A DNA stretch of 64,000 nt from the NCBI GenBank assembly GCA_024635655.1, contig JAGXIL010000007.1, forward strand, positions 124,001-188,000, given 5' to 3'. The notes under the pieces were generated by a model, which was given only the letters and a program-made list of their open reading frames with translations, made no database searches and was not told the DNA's origin. Of the stretch, positions 1-8,248 are shown piece after piece (positions within the stretch are counted from its first letter, which is position 1; each line of letters opens with the position of its first letter). The position numbers and the translations under genes were made by a program. Source of the DNA: Gillisia sp. (lineage in GTDB: Bacteria; Bacteroidota; Bacteroidia; Flavobacteriales; Flavobacteriaceae).

Positions 1-2
1 TA

Positions 3-668
3 ATTGGATCTGATCTGCCTCACTGTGGATTTACAGATAGTCTTAGTGGTCATGAATGCGAAACGGTTATACAAATCAAACCGGATTTCTTAGGCAATTC
101 CTTTTTTGAAATTCCCGAAATGAAAAACATAAAAGTATTAATGGAAAATTCTAGAATGGGCATTGTTTTCCACGGCGAGGAGAAGAGGAAGATTGGTAAA
201 GCAATTGAAGATCTAAACACCAAAAGTTCATTTGAAAAATTAACAGGGTTATTGAAAATATTTCATTGGCTTTCAGAAGCAGAAAATTATACTATTCTGA
301 ATGCACAAGGTTTTATACTTGAGGCTGAACTCCAGGATAATAACAGGATCAACGTGATTTTTAATTTTGTCAAAGAAGAATTTCACCGGCCTATACCGCT
401 TGAAGAAATTGCAGGCTTGTCAAATATGACTGTGCCTTCCTTTTGCAGATATTTTAAAAAAATCACCGGTAAGACTTTTATTCAGTTCGTAAATGAATAC
501 AGGCTGGTTCATGCCACCAAATTATTACACGAAAAGCAGATGAGCATTTTGGATATTTGTTTTGACAGCGGATTTAATAATTTCAGCCATTTCAATAAAC
601 AGTTTAAAAAGTTTACCGGAAAAAGTCCGTCCTATTATAGGAATGAACTAAAATATTCGGTTTATTAA
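3..668 (+). CDS. AraC-family transcriptional regulator (5' end outside window)
   Basis: The frame is open from the window edge, so the protein starts upstream. About 221 residues are visible. The last 100 form an AraC/XylS DNA-binding domain with two helix-turn-helix units: PLEEIAGLSNMTVPSFCRYFK, then SILDICFDSGFNNFSHFNKQFK, ending in the usual TGKSPSYYR motif. The first visible residues (SDLPHCGF and VIQIKPDFLG) fit the N-terminal cupin sensor half of Bacteroidota AraC regulators of about 280 residues. It probably senses a small molecule and controls a nearby operon, but target and ligand cannot be told from here. The ATG at 120 is internal. A strong terminator follows directly. Confidence 0.9.
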   Translation: MGSDLPHCGFTDSLSGHECETVIQIKPDFLGNSFFEIPEMKNIKVLMENSRMGIVFHGEEKRKIGKAIEDLNTKSSFEKLTGLLKIFHWLSEAENYTILNAQGFILEAELQDNNRINVIFNFVKEEFHRPIPLEEIAGLSNMTVPSFCRYFKKITGKTFIQFVNEYRLVHATKLLHEKQMSILDICFDSGFNNFSHFNKQFKKFTGKSPSYYRNELKYSVY

Positions 669-684
669 ATTAACGGTACTATTC

Positions 685-729
685 ATAAAACTAAAAAATC
701 CCGCAAAAAGCGGGATTTTTTAGTTTTAT
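685..729. terminator. Bidirectional terminator, perfect 20-bp inverted repeat
   Basis: Left arm 685-704 and right arm 710-729 are perfect reverse complements around an AAAAA loop. The GC core (cccgc/gcggg) is flanked by A-runs and T-runs, so the hairpin has a U-tract on either strand. It lies between the convergent AraC gene and ferredoxin gene and should end both transcripts. Confidence 0.9.
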
Positions 730-739
730 GATGATAATA

Positions 740-1090
740 TTATTCGTGGTGCATAAACCGTTGTTTGGCCAGCAATTCCTCTTCACTTTCAACATGATCT
801 TCATCCGGAACACAGCAATCAACAGGGCATACCGCAGCACATTGAGGCTCATCATGAAAGCCTTTACACTCTGTACACTTATCTGGTACTATAAAGTAAA
901 TTTCATCGCTTACCGGTTCCTTGGCTTCATTAGCATTATCTTTACGCCCATCAGGAAGGACAATATTTCCTTCCAGGTCGGTGCCATCAGCATACCTCCA
1001 ATCGTCGGCGCCTTCATAAATTGCGGTATTGGGGCACTCCGGTTCACAAGCCCCGCAGTTTATACATTCATCTGTTATTATAATTGCCAT
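740..1090 (-). CDS. 4Fe-4S dicluster ferredoxin
   Basis: A 116-residue soluble electron carrier. Near the N-terminus is a classical cluster motif, [13 protein letters not shown] second cysteine group ([21 protein letters not shown]) lies near residue 75, separated by an acidic insert of about 40 residues. This is the bacterial two-cluster layout with an expanded middle. The C-terminus is acidic and ends in His-His-Glu. The partner enzyme is unknown. It is divergent from the acyl-CoA reductase gene, and this adjacency is, as I recall, common in flavobacteria. The plus-strand frame over the same bases is an antisense shadow. Confidence 0.92.
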   Translation of the reverse strand: MAIIITDECINCGACEPECPNTAIYEGADDWRYADGTDLEGNIVLPDGRKDNANEAKEPVSDEIYFIVPDKCTECKGFHDEPQCAAVCPVDCCVPDEDHVESEEELLAKQRFMHHE

Positions 1091-1196
1091 AGCTTTTTTT
1101 ATTAATAAAACTTACCTCCATCATTTTTCCATCTCCCGATCAAGGATCAATCTTTAATTAATCTTGATTTATAGGCTAAGTTTAACGGATAACTTT

Positions 1197-1204
1197 TAAT
1201 TTTG
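1197..1204 (+). promoter_or_regulatory. -7 box (TAATTTTG) for acyl-CoA reductase
   Basis: Matches the Bacteroidota sigma-A -7 consensus TAnnTTTG. No good -33 TTG was found at 17-23 bp. A transcription start a few bases downstream would fall after the TTG at 1202, which favours translation from the ATG at 1250. Confidence 0.55.
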
Positions 1205-1249
1205 CACTGCAAATTTAAAGCCAATTCACTTCATAACCAAATAAGCTCA

Positions 1250-2308
1250 ATGACAATTAACCAGAGAAAAAAGCATTTTGTACAGGTAGGAAATTTTCTG
1301 GCCCAATTTAAACGCAGCGGCATTGAAAAGAAGAGCAATGTACCTCACAATGAACCTTTTTTTGAAAAATTACAGGAGCAAATTAAAATGGCTGTTCATT
1401 ACAATGGATGGTTTACCAGGGATAATGTTCTATTTGCTTTGGAAGAATGGAGTAAAGCATTAACCGAAGAGAATTTAGATCAATGGTTAAGTGATTATCA
1501 GCTGGAAAACCTCACTCCTAAAACTGTAGGTATAATCCTGGCCGGGAATATCCCCCTGGTAGGCTTTCACGATTTTTTATCTGTGTTGATCTCGGGTCAT
1601 CGGGTTTTGGTAAAACAATCTGTTAATGACCAGCGACTTTTACCTGCAATTGCTGAATACTTAGCTGCTATTGATGAAGCCTATATAGATAAGATCCAAT
1701 TCACCAATGGAAGAATGGCAAACTTTGATGCCGTTATTGCAACAGGTAGTAACAACACCTCCAGGTATTTTGAATATTATTTTGCGAATATGCCTTCTAT
1801 TATAAGAAAGAACCGAAATTCTGTGGCCATTTTAACCGGGGAGGAAACTCCTGCGCAACTGGAGGCCCTGGGCAATGACATGTTCAGGTATTTTGGATTA
1901 GGATGTAGAAATGTGTCTAAACTTTATGTACCTGAAGGTTACGATTTTCATGAATTTTATACTGCAATAGAGCCCTGGCACAAGCTGATGGACCACGCAA
2001 AGTACGGGAACAATTACGACTACAACAAGGCGGTATATTTAATGAGTGAATTCAAATTTCTGGACAACGGATTCCTTATCGTTAAACCTGCTGAAGATTT
2101 TGGTTCCCCAATAGCCACCATTTTTTACGAAAATTATTCGGATAAAGGTTTTTTAAAGGATACTATTCAGCAAAACAGAGAGAATATTCAGTGTATAGTT
2201 TCCAACGGTATTATAGAAGAAGAAGTGGCATTTGGAAAGACCCAGCATCCTGAGCTATGGGATTATGCAGATAATGTCGATACCCTTGAGTTTCTTCAAA
2301 ACCTCTAA
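1250..2308 (+). CDS. LuxC-like acyl-CoA reductase
   Basis: Predicted to reduce fatty acyl-CoA to aldehyde with NADPH. The 352-residue protein belongs to the aldehyde-dehydrogenase-fold LuxC group: a nucleotide-binding stretch around residues 92-125 (KTVGIILAGNIPLVG, then LVKQS), an ATGSNNT motif near 165, and a likely catalytic Cys219 in FGLGCRNVSKLYVP. I chose ATG 1250 over the in-frame TTG at 1202 because the TTG lies inside the -7 box. serC and serA follow in the same direction after about 216 bp. Why this enzyme sits with serine genes is unclear; the aldehyde may feed lipid or pigment metabolism. Confidence 0.85.
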   Translation: MTINQRKKHFVQVGNFLAQFKRSGIEKKSNVPHNEPFFEKLQEQIKMAVHYNGWFTRDNVLFALEEWSKALTEENLDQWLSDYQLENLTPKTVGIILAGNIPLVGFHDFLSVLISGHRVLVKQSVNDQRLLPAIAEYLAAIDEAYIDKIQFTNGRMANFDAVIATGSNNTSRYFEYYFANMPSIIRKNRNSVAILTGEETPAQLEALGNDMFRYFGLGCRNVSKLYVPEGYDFHEFYTAIEPWHKLMDHAKYGNNYDYNKAVYLMSEFKFLDNGFLIVKPAEDFGSPIATIFYENYSDKGFLKDTIQQNRENIQCIVSNGIIEEEVAFGKTQHPELWDYADNVDTLEFLQNL

Positions 2309-2524
2309 ATTAAATCCAATCATATTCTAATGTTTATTTGAATAAATTTTCAAATATTTCTACCCTTTTGTAACTTAGACAATGCTTATTATTATTTAAA
2401 TAACAAAATTTCAGGCTGATTTTACCATCTTTGTTAATATTAAGATTATATATAGTGCAAAATGAGAAATTAAGGTCAAATTGATATTTATAAACATCAC
2501 AATATTTAAAACATAAAACCACCC

Positions 2525-3589
2525 ATGAAAAAACACAATTATAGCGCAGGACCCTGTATTTTACCTCAGGAAGTTTTTCAGGAAGCCTCAGAGGCAATAA
2601 AGGATTTTAATGGCTCCGGCTTATCTATACTTGAGATCTCCCATAGAAGTAAGGATTTTGTTGACGTTATGGAAGAGGCAAGAAGTCTTTCCCTTGAATT
2701 ATTGGGTCTGGAGGGAAAAGGGTATAAAGCTTTGTTTCTGCAAGGTGGCGCAAGTTTACAATTTTTAATGGTTGCCTATAATTTACTTGAAAAGAAAGCC
2801 GCATATCTCAATACCGGAACCTGGGCGAGCAAAGCGATCAAAGAAGCCAAACTGTTTGGAGATGTTGATGTGGTAGCTTCATCTGAAGATAAAAATTTCA
2901 GTTATATTCCAAAAAATTATAAGATTCCGGCAGATGCAGATTATTTTCACTGCACGAGTAACAATACCATTTTTGGGACTCAAATGAAAAAATTCCCCAC
3001 TACCAATTTACCCATGGTATGTGACATGAGTAGTGATATATTTTCCCGGGAACTGGACTTTTCAAAATTTTCTCTGATATATGCCGGAGCTCAAAAAAAT
3101 ATGGGACCTGCAGGAACAACTCTGGTGGTCATTAAAGAAGATATCCTGGGAGAAGTTGAAAGGAAAATCCCATCTATGTTGAACTATAAAGTTCATTTGG
3201 ATAAGGACAGTATGTTCAATACGCCGGCGGTTTATGCAGTTTATGTATCTATGCTTACCCTTAGATGGCTTAAAGCCCAGGGAGGAATTTCGGCTATTGA
3301 AGAGCAAAATAAAAAGAAAGCAGCTTTGATCTATTCAGAAATTGATATCAATCCGCTTTTCAATGGTTATACTGCTGTTGAAGACAGGTCAATTATGAAC
3401 GCAACTTTTACTTTAACAAAAGATTCTTTAAAAGAACGTTTTGATTCCATGTGGAAAGAAGCAGGTGTAAACGGGTTAAACGGACACAGAAGTGTTGGAG
3501 GATACAGGGCTTCGATGTACAACGCGCTTCCTTTGGAAAGCGTCCAGATCCTTGTCGATATCATGGGTGACCTTGAGCGAAAAGCATAG
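2525..3589 (+). CDS. serC: Phosphoserine aminotransferase
   Basis: Second step of serine synthesis: 3-phosphohydroxypyruvate plus glutamate gives phosphoserine. The same enzyme usually serves pyridoxal phosphate synthesis. The 354-residue class V aminotransferase begins with the family motif NYSAGPCILP, has the phosphate-binding GGASLQF near residue 74, and carries the PLP lysine at K191 in YAGAQKNMGPAG. The C-terminal GHRSVGGYRASMYNALP is characteristic. Length is normal. serA follows after 75 bp, so both consecutive steps are probably co-transcribed. Confidence 0.97.
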   Translation: MKKHNYSAGPCILPQEVFQEASEAIKDFNGSGLSILEISHRSKDFVDVMEEARSLSLELLGLEGKGYKALFLQGGASLQFLMVAYNLLEKKAAYLNTGTWASKAIKEAKLFGDVDVVASSEDKNFSYIPKNYKIPADADYFHCTSNNTIFGTQMKKFPTTNLPMVCDMSSDIFSRELDFSKFSLIYAGAQKNMGPAGTTLVVIKEDILGEVERKIPSMLNYKVHLDKDSMFNTPAVYAVYVSMLTLRWLKAQGGISAIEEQNKKKAALIYSEIDINPLFNGYTAVEDRSIMNATFTLTKDSLKERFDSMWKEAGVNGLNGHRSVGGYRASMYNALPLESVQILVDIMGDLERKA

Positions 3590-3664
3590 ACTATCACTAA
3601 TTAAATCAATTAATATTAATTAAATAAATTACCCTTTACCAGGTATAAAAGCAATATAAAAACA

Positions 3665-4627
3665 ATGAAAGTATTAGCAAACGACGGCATATCCAGGAGT
3701 GGAATTGAATTGCTGGAAGATGCGGGATTTGAAGTTATTGTGACAAAAGTTGCACAGGAACAACTTCCTAAGTTTTTAAATGAAGAAAAGATAGAAGTAA
3801 TTTGTGTGCGCAGTGCCACTAAAATAAGAAAAGAGCTTATTGATGCCTGCCCTTCATTAAAGATAATTGGTCGCGGTGGGGTTGGTATGGACAATATTGA
3901 CGTGGACTATGCACGAAAAAAAAGTCTTCATGTGATCAATACTCCTACTGCCAGTTCCAGTTCTGTTGCTGAGTTGGTTTTTGCCCATTTATTTGGAGGA
4001 GTTAGATATTTATATGATTCTAACAGAAACATGCCTTTAACCGGAGATACTGAATTTAAAGATCTTAAAAAAAATTACAGCGGTGGCAGTGAGCTTAGGG
4101 GTAAAACCCTGGGCATTATTGGTATGGGTAGGATTGGTAGTGAAGTAGCAAAAATTGCCTTAGGAATAGGAATGAAGGTGATTGGAAGTGATGACCATGT
4201 TGGAGAAACAAACATAACTCTTGAATTTTACAATGATCAGGTAGTTCAGGTTCCAATAAAAACAGAACCTATTGGTGACCTTATAAAACATTCTGATTTT
4301 ATAACGCTGCATGTTCCTGCGCAGAACAAACCTTTGTTGGGAAAGATGGAATTTGATCAAATGAAAGATGGAGTAGGAATTATAAATACCTCCAGAGGTG
4401 GGGTAATAGACGAAGTAGCACTGGTAGAAGCACTAGCTGACGGAAAGGTTTCCTTCGCCGGTTTGGATGTTTTTGAAAATGAACCTACCCCTGCAGTGCA
4501 AATATTGATGGATCAACGAATTTCCCTGTCACCACACATTGGTGCGGCAACAAAGGAGGCTCAGGAAAGAATAGGGATTGAACTTGCTCAACAAATTATT
4601 TCTATCTACCAGAAGGAAACAGCCTGA
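3665..4627 (+). CDS. serA: D-3-phosphoglycerate dehydrogenase, short form
   Basis: First step of serine synthesis: oxidises 3-phosphoglycerate to 3-phosphohydroxypyruvate with NAD. At 320 residues this is the short type, with no C-terminal ACT domain, so serine feedback through that domain is not expected. Visible are the Rossmann motif GMGRIG at 153-158, Arg244 in NTSRGGVID, the acid in LDVFENEP near 271-273, and His291 in SPHIGAAT. An insert at about 180-205 is longer than in minimal forms. It lies downstream of serC and is closed by a terminator. Confidence 0.95.
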   Translation: MKVLANDGISRSGIELLEDAGFEVIVTKVAQEQLPKFLNEEKIEVICVRSATKIRKELIDACPSLKIIGRGGVGMDNIDVDYARKKSLHVINTPTASSSSVAELVFAHLFGGVRYLYDSNRNMPLTGDTEFKDLKKNYSGGSELRGKTLGIIGMGRIGSEVAKIALGIGMKVIGSDDHVGETNITLEFYNDQVVQVPIKTEPIGDLIKHSDFITLHVPAQNKPLLGKMEFDQMKDGVGIINTSRGGVIDEVALVEALADGKVSFAGLDVFENEPTPAVQILMDQRISLSPHIGAATKEAQERIGIELAQQIISIYQKETA

Positions 4628-4645
4628 ACAGATCATAAAAGGTAA

Positions 4646-4682
4646 AGAAGGCCCGGAAAAATGTTTTTTTGGGCCTTTCTTA
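4646..4682 (+). terminator. Terminator after serA
   Basis: Arms aaggccc (4648-4654) and gggcctt (4671-4677) enclose an A/T loop and are followed by a T-rich stretch. It lies 20 bp past the serA stop. Confidence 0.7.
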
Positions 4683-4780
4683 TTCCCCGGCTAAATTTTG
4701 CTAGACAAGATTTTTTTTATGTGTCCTGTATCTATTTAAAATAAAAAAGAAATTAATTCCTTACTATTTCTTCTTTAAAG

Positions 4781-4788
4781 TATATTTG
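4781..4788 (+). promoter_or_regulatory. -7 box (TATATTTG)
   Basis: Perfect TAnnTTTG about 49 bp before the ATG at 4837. No clear -33 TTG. The in-frame TTG at 4786 is part of this box and is unlikely to be the translation start. Confidence 0.55.
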
Positions 4789-4836
4789 CGCCCCTACTTC
4801 GCTATATACTTATTTATTATTCATTGCCCCCCACCC

Positions 4837-6105
4837 ATGAAATATCTGTGTTTATTTTTTTTCTTGTTAATTTCAATTTTCTCATCTACTGCACAAAATT
4901 CAGCAAATAATAATCTTCGGGTTTTTTTAGATTGTCAGTCTTATTGTGACCAGGATTTTATTAAACGTGAGATTAACTTTGTAGATTATGTTAATGACAG
5001 GTTCCAATCTAATATTTTTATACTGATCAATTCTCAGATCACCGGGAGTGGCGGCAGGGAATATAGCTTGCAATTTTCAGGTCGGGAAAATTTTAATGGA
5101 GTTAACGATACTCTTAATTACATTAGGCCAGCCACAGCAACTAATGATGAAGACCGCCTTTTACTTGTGCAGTCATTGAAAATGGGACTGGTAAAATACG
5201 TGGCCCGAACAGATAAGGGGAAGGACCTGATCATTTCATATAATACTGACACTATCAGCAATTCTCTCAGTACGGAAACTTCAGAAAAAGATCCCTGGAA
5301 TCTATGGATCTTTAATGTGGGAGTAAATGGCTATATGAATGGAGACAAAAATTATTCTGTAAAAAGTTTTAACTCCAATGCCTCTGCTTCCCGTATTACA
5401 GAGAAACACAAAACTACCACCAGCATTAGTTTCAATATTAATCACAACCGCTTTGGAGAGGGGGAGGATGCATTTGAATATACAAATAAAAGCTATAGGG
5501 CAAGCAATACTACGGTATGGTCAATAAGTGATCGCTTTTCCACCGGTTTCTATTTCAGCGCTTTAAAATCTGATTTTTCCAATTATAATTCTTTTCTGGA
5601 TCTTTCACCAGCTATAGAATATAATTTTTTTCCTTATAAAGAATCAAACAATCATTATTTCGGGCTTATGTATAAAATAGGTCCCCGGTATTTTGATTAT
5701 ATGGAAGAAACAATCTTCTTTAGAATGAGTGAAACAAGATTTCAACACAACCTATCTCTCAATGTCAGCTTTAATCAAAAGTGGGGTCAGGTCAGTGGTT
5801 CTGCTTCCTATGGACATTATTTTCACGATTTTAGTAAAAACCGACTTTCTTTTTCAGCTTATACAGATATTAGGCTTTACAAAGGCTTATCTCTTACATT
5901 CAATGGTTACTATGCTTTTCAAAGAGATCAATTAAATATCATAAAAGGGAATATAACTAATGAAGACCTGCTTACCCGAAGAAGACAGTTAGATTCCAAT
6001 TATTCTTTCTATTCAAGTTTTGGGGTGCGGTACAGGTTCGGTTCTTTATTTAATAATGTTGTAAACCCACGGTTTGATGGCGGCGGGGGCGGAATGTTTT
6101 TTTAA
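4837..6105 (+). CDS. Predicted outer-membrane beta-barrel protein, unknown function
   Basis: A 422-residue exported protein. Residues 1-20 are a signal peptide (charged start, hydrophobic core, STAQ cleavage). Residues 25-140 resemble a small soluble domain, including DCQSYCDQDFIKREI with two cysteines. From about 170 the chain alternates aromatic and polar residues in strands typical of an outer-membrane barrel and ends in an aromatic-rich, Gly-rich tail (GGGGGMFF). The final Phe fits barrel-assembly recognition. I recognise no catalytic motif. It is transcribed alone from the box at 4781. It may be a structural or sensing outer-membrane protein, but that is only inference. Confidence 0.7.
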   Translation: MKYLCLFFFLLISIFSSTAQNSANNNLRVFLDCQSYCDQDFIKREINFVDYVNDRFQSNIFILINSQITGSGGREYSLQFSGRENFNGVNDTLNYIRPATATNDEDRLLLVQSLKMGLVKYVARTDKGKDLIISYNTDTISNSLSTETSEKDPWNLWIFNVGVNGYMNGDKNYSVKSFNSNASASRITEKHKTTTSISFNINHNRFGEGEDAFEYTNKSYRASNTTVWSISDRFSTGFYFSALKSDFSNYNSFLDLSPAIEYNFFPYKESNNHYFGLMYKIGPRYFDYMEETIFFRMSETRFQHNLSLNVSFNQKWGQVSGSASYGHYFHDFSKNRLSFSAYTDIRLYKGLSLTFNGYYAFQRDQLNIIKGNITNEDLLTRRRQLDSNYSFYSSFGVRYRFGSLFNNVVNPRFDGGGGGMFF

Positions 6106-6199
6106 AGTCAGTTACTGGTAAACCGAAAGTTTTTTATGTTTCCTTTTGGAAAATCTGTTTGTAAATATTGTATCTTTTTTTCCTTGAAAAATAACCATT

Positions 6200-6823
6200 A
6201 TGGCTTCTATACTTGATTTTCTTAATACTCCAAAAGGAGAAGATTTTATTTCTAAGGTAAGTGAAATAACCTCTGAAGATAAAGATAAGATCACTGCAGC
6301 ACTGGGATTAAGTTTTCCAATGTTACTTACCGCTATGAAGAACAACATATCTTCAGCTGAAGGTAATAATAGTTTATATAAGGCGCTTCAAGAGAAAGAT
6401 AACAGTGAAAAACTCCTGGAAAATATTAAAGATCTTGACGCTTCTAAATTAATTGCAAAAGGAGGTGGAATTCTTGACCATATATTAGGATCAAATCAAA
6501 ATGCTTTAACTGCAGTTATTGCTAGTACTTTACAGATGAAGGAATCATCGGCTTCTGATATTTTAAAAATGGCTTCTCCATTATTATTAAGCATATTATC
6601 TACTCAAAATAAAAGAGAAAAATTAGATGCTACAGATTTAGAAGCTTTAGTCGATTCATTATTGGGCTCATCTTCGAAATTTGATCCTTCTTTAGTACAA
6701 ACTTTCTTAGAAAAGAATAAGGATGGCAATATTATAGACAATGTGGAAGGGATGATCTTTGGTGGTAGCAAAAATGATAAAAAGGACGGGGGAATTTTAG
6801 GTGGCATGTTAGGAGGAAAATGA
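6200..6823 (+). CDS. DUF937 domain protein
   Basis: A 207-residue protein matching the DUF937 pattern: helical repeats beginning MASILDFLNTPKGEDFI, a hydrophobic LGLSFPMLLTAMKNN segment, and a Gly-rich tail (GGILGGMLGGK) typical of the family. No signal peptide is visible, so it is probably cytoplasmic. The family has no firmly established role. The DNA is poorer in G and C than its neighbours. The next gene, a lipoprotein, begins 45 bp later in the same direction. Confidence 0.8.
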   Translation: MASILDFLNTPKGEDFISKVSEITSEDKDKITAALGLSFPMLLTAMKNNISSAEGNNSLYKALQEKDNSEKLLENIKDLDASKLIAKGGGILDHILGSNQNALTAVIASTLQMKESSASDILKMASPLLLSILSTQNKREKLDATDLEALVDSLLGSSSKFDPSLVQTFLEKNKDGNIIDNVEGMIFGGSKNDKKDGGILGGMLGGK

Positions 6824-6868
6824 TTTCATTTGGGAATAATATTTGTTAATGCTTAATAAATTCTTAAA

Positions 6869-7297
6869 ATGAAAAAATTATTTATATTATTCATTCTTGG
6901 CCTAACGATCTACAGCTGCGGTACCAGTCGCGACAGAGGATTTAATGAAGATGAGATCACAGCCACCGCCAATGACACTGTAAGGATCGCAAATGACAGC
7001 CTGGAGTACGAGATCATAATTATTGAACCGGGGTTTAACCTCTTCATTAATAGTATTGCACGACCAGAAGGCTATTACAGCCAAACCTATCTGGAGAATA
7101 AGAACAGATTTCTGGTCCAGGATTATAATGCCAGGGTGAGACAACCCCAGCGCTATAATCCAAATCTATATGTGCAGGAGATAAATTATGATCCTAATAC
7201 AGATTATGGATATGAAGTGAATTATTTACTTTACAATTATTTTGTATTCTTTTCCAGGGAATACAACCAGCGATTTACTGTCCCTGCCAGAATTTAA
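6869..7297 (+). CDS. Small lipoprotein, DUF6146-like
   Basis: A 142-residue protein with a type II signal peptide: a hydrophobic core followed by the lipobox YSCG, placing the lipidated cysteine at residue 17. The mature part is rich in Asn, Tyr and Arg (IEPGFNLFINSIARPEGYYS, then LENKNRFLVQDYNARVR), resembling the Bacteroidota family I recall as DUF6146. Function is unknown; it should be anchored in the periplasm or outer membrane. The DUF6787-like membrane protein follows, and I believe the two are often neighbours. Confidence 0.7.
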   Translation: MKKLFILFILGLTIYSCGTSRDRGFNEDEITATANDTVRIANDSLEYEIIIIEPGFNLFINSIARPEGYYSQTYLENKNRFLVQDYNARVRQPQRYNPNLYVQEINYDPNTDYGYEVNYLLYNYFVFFSREYNQRFTVPARI

Positions 7298-7313
7298 TTT
7301 GGCAAGATATTTT

Positions 7314-7340
7314 TAATTTTGCCCAGATGTAATATATTTG
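7314..7340 (+). promoter_or_regulatory. Two tandem -7 boxes
   Basis: TAATTTTG at 7314-7321 and TATATTTG at 7333-7340 both fit TAnnTTTG. The second ends only five bases before the ATG at 7346, so a transcript from it would have almost no leader. The first would give a leader of about 20 bases. No convincing -33 TTG was seen for either. Confidence 0.4.
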
Positions 7341-7345
7341 CACCT

Positions 7346-7648
7346 ATGAATAAATTAAAACAGCGCTGGGGAATAGAATCCAATTTTCAAATTGTTCTTA
7401 TACTCATTGTTTTTGCCATAACGGGATCTACGTCTGCTAAATTAGCAGGCCCTTTGTGCGAAATTCTGGGAATTTATCAGGAATCTTCTCCATGGTATTG
7501 GTATTGGTTCGCACGAATAGTTTTTATTTTCCCTATTTACCAGGTTCTTTTAGTTTCTTTTGGTTGGTTATTCGGACAATTCCAATTTTTCTGGCAATTC
7601 GAAAAAAAGATGCTTGGAAGAATGGGGTTCTCCAGATTTTTTAATTAA
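7346..7648 (+). CDS. Small membrane protein, DUF6787-like
   Basis: A 100-residue inner-membrane protein with two predicted transmembrane helices (about 16-40 and 52-75) joined by a short loop containing PLCEILGI and WYWYWFARI, and a Phe-rich C-terminus. The motif KQRWGIESNFQ at the start and FGQFQFFWQFEKKML near the end match what I recall as DUF6787. Function unknown. I prefer ATG 7346 to the in-frame TTG at 7319, which lies between two promoter boxes. Confidence 0.7.
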   Translation: MNKLKQRWGIESNFQIVLILIVFAITGSTSAKLAGPLCEILGIYQESSPWYWYWFARIVFIFPIYQVLLVSFGWLFGQFQFFWQFEKKMLGRMGFSRFFN

Positions 7649-7822
7649 AGCGTATCTAACTATAATTCAACTCACCTCAAATTTTGGTGTTATCTCAAAC
7701 CAGAAAAATCTTGTTCAAACGCATAAAAATATATTCTGAAATTTTAAAGAAAAATATTGATGAGGATGGTACAAAAATTGATGGAAAACGTTTATTGAAA
7801 TGCTTAGTCTCAATAAAAATTA

Positions 7823-7830
7823 TATATTTG
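7823..7830 (+). promoter_or_regulatory. -7 box (TATATTTG) upstream of the TonB cassette
   Basis: Perfect TAnnTTTG, 28 bp before the TTG start at 7858. A TTG at 7795-7797 gives a 25-bp spacer, slightly too long. This may be the promoter of the three-gene uptake cassette. Confidence 0.5.
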
Positions 7831-7857
7831 TCGTTCTAAAAACTGAGGAATTATTTT

Positions 7858-8163
7858 TTGAATAAGATTCTTTTACATAGTATCACATTTTTTTTATTGA
7901 CCATTTTTGTAACATTAAAAGTGGTCAATACACATTATTTCGTCCATATTTTTGATGAAGACCAAAAAATAGTGAACTGCGATTTTTGTGATGATTATCA
8001 AAAAAATAGTCAAACTGAATTTACTTCTCCCGATCCCGAACCACAGATCTCGAATGTGCTTCTTACTTTGTTTTCCCGGGACCTCAACAATTTCTACTTT
8101 TATCAGCCTCAGGTTACCATTTTAGGCAACAACTTCAACAGGCCACCTCCTGCCCTGGTTTAA
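7858..8163 (+). CDS. Small exported Cys/His-containing protein ahead of TonB receptor
   Basis: I do not recognise this 101-residue protein. Residues 1-24 form a signal peptide or membrane anchor. Then come HYFVHIFDED and CDFCDDY, giving two histidines, a CxxC pair and several acids that could bind a metal. The C-terminus ends in a proline-rich tail (NRPPPALV). There is no ATG; the TTG at 7858 sits behind a gaggaa sequence and a -7 box. It is followed after 85 bp by a TonB-dependent receptor, so a role linked to that receptor's substrate is plausible but unproven. Confidence 0.6.
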   Translation: MNKILLHSITFFLLTIFVTLKVVNTHYFVHIFDEDQKIVNCDFCDDYQKNSQTEFTSPDPEPQISNVLLTLFSRDLNNFYFYQPQVTILGNNFNRPPPALV

Positions 8164-8248
8164 TTTCTATCAACATCGGCAAAACGTATTGTTTTAGCTT
8201 CGGATTTTTTTACTCTCATTCCTGTATTCACAGGTATCATTCATATAT

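Noticed and set aside
728-1105. 125-residue plus-strand frame opposite the ferredoxin gene
   Set aside because: It mirrors the ferredoxin gene on the other strand, which has two clear iron-sulfur motifs; the frame itself has no recognisable pattern.
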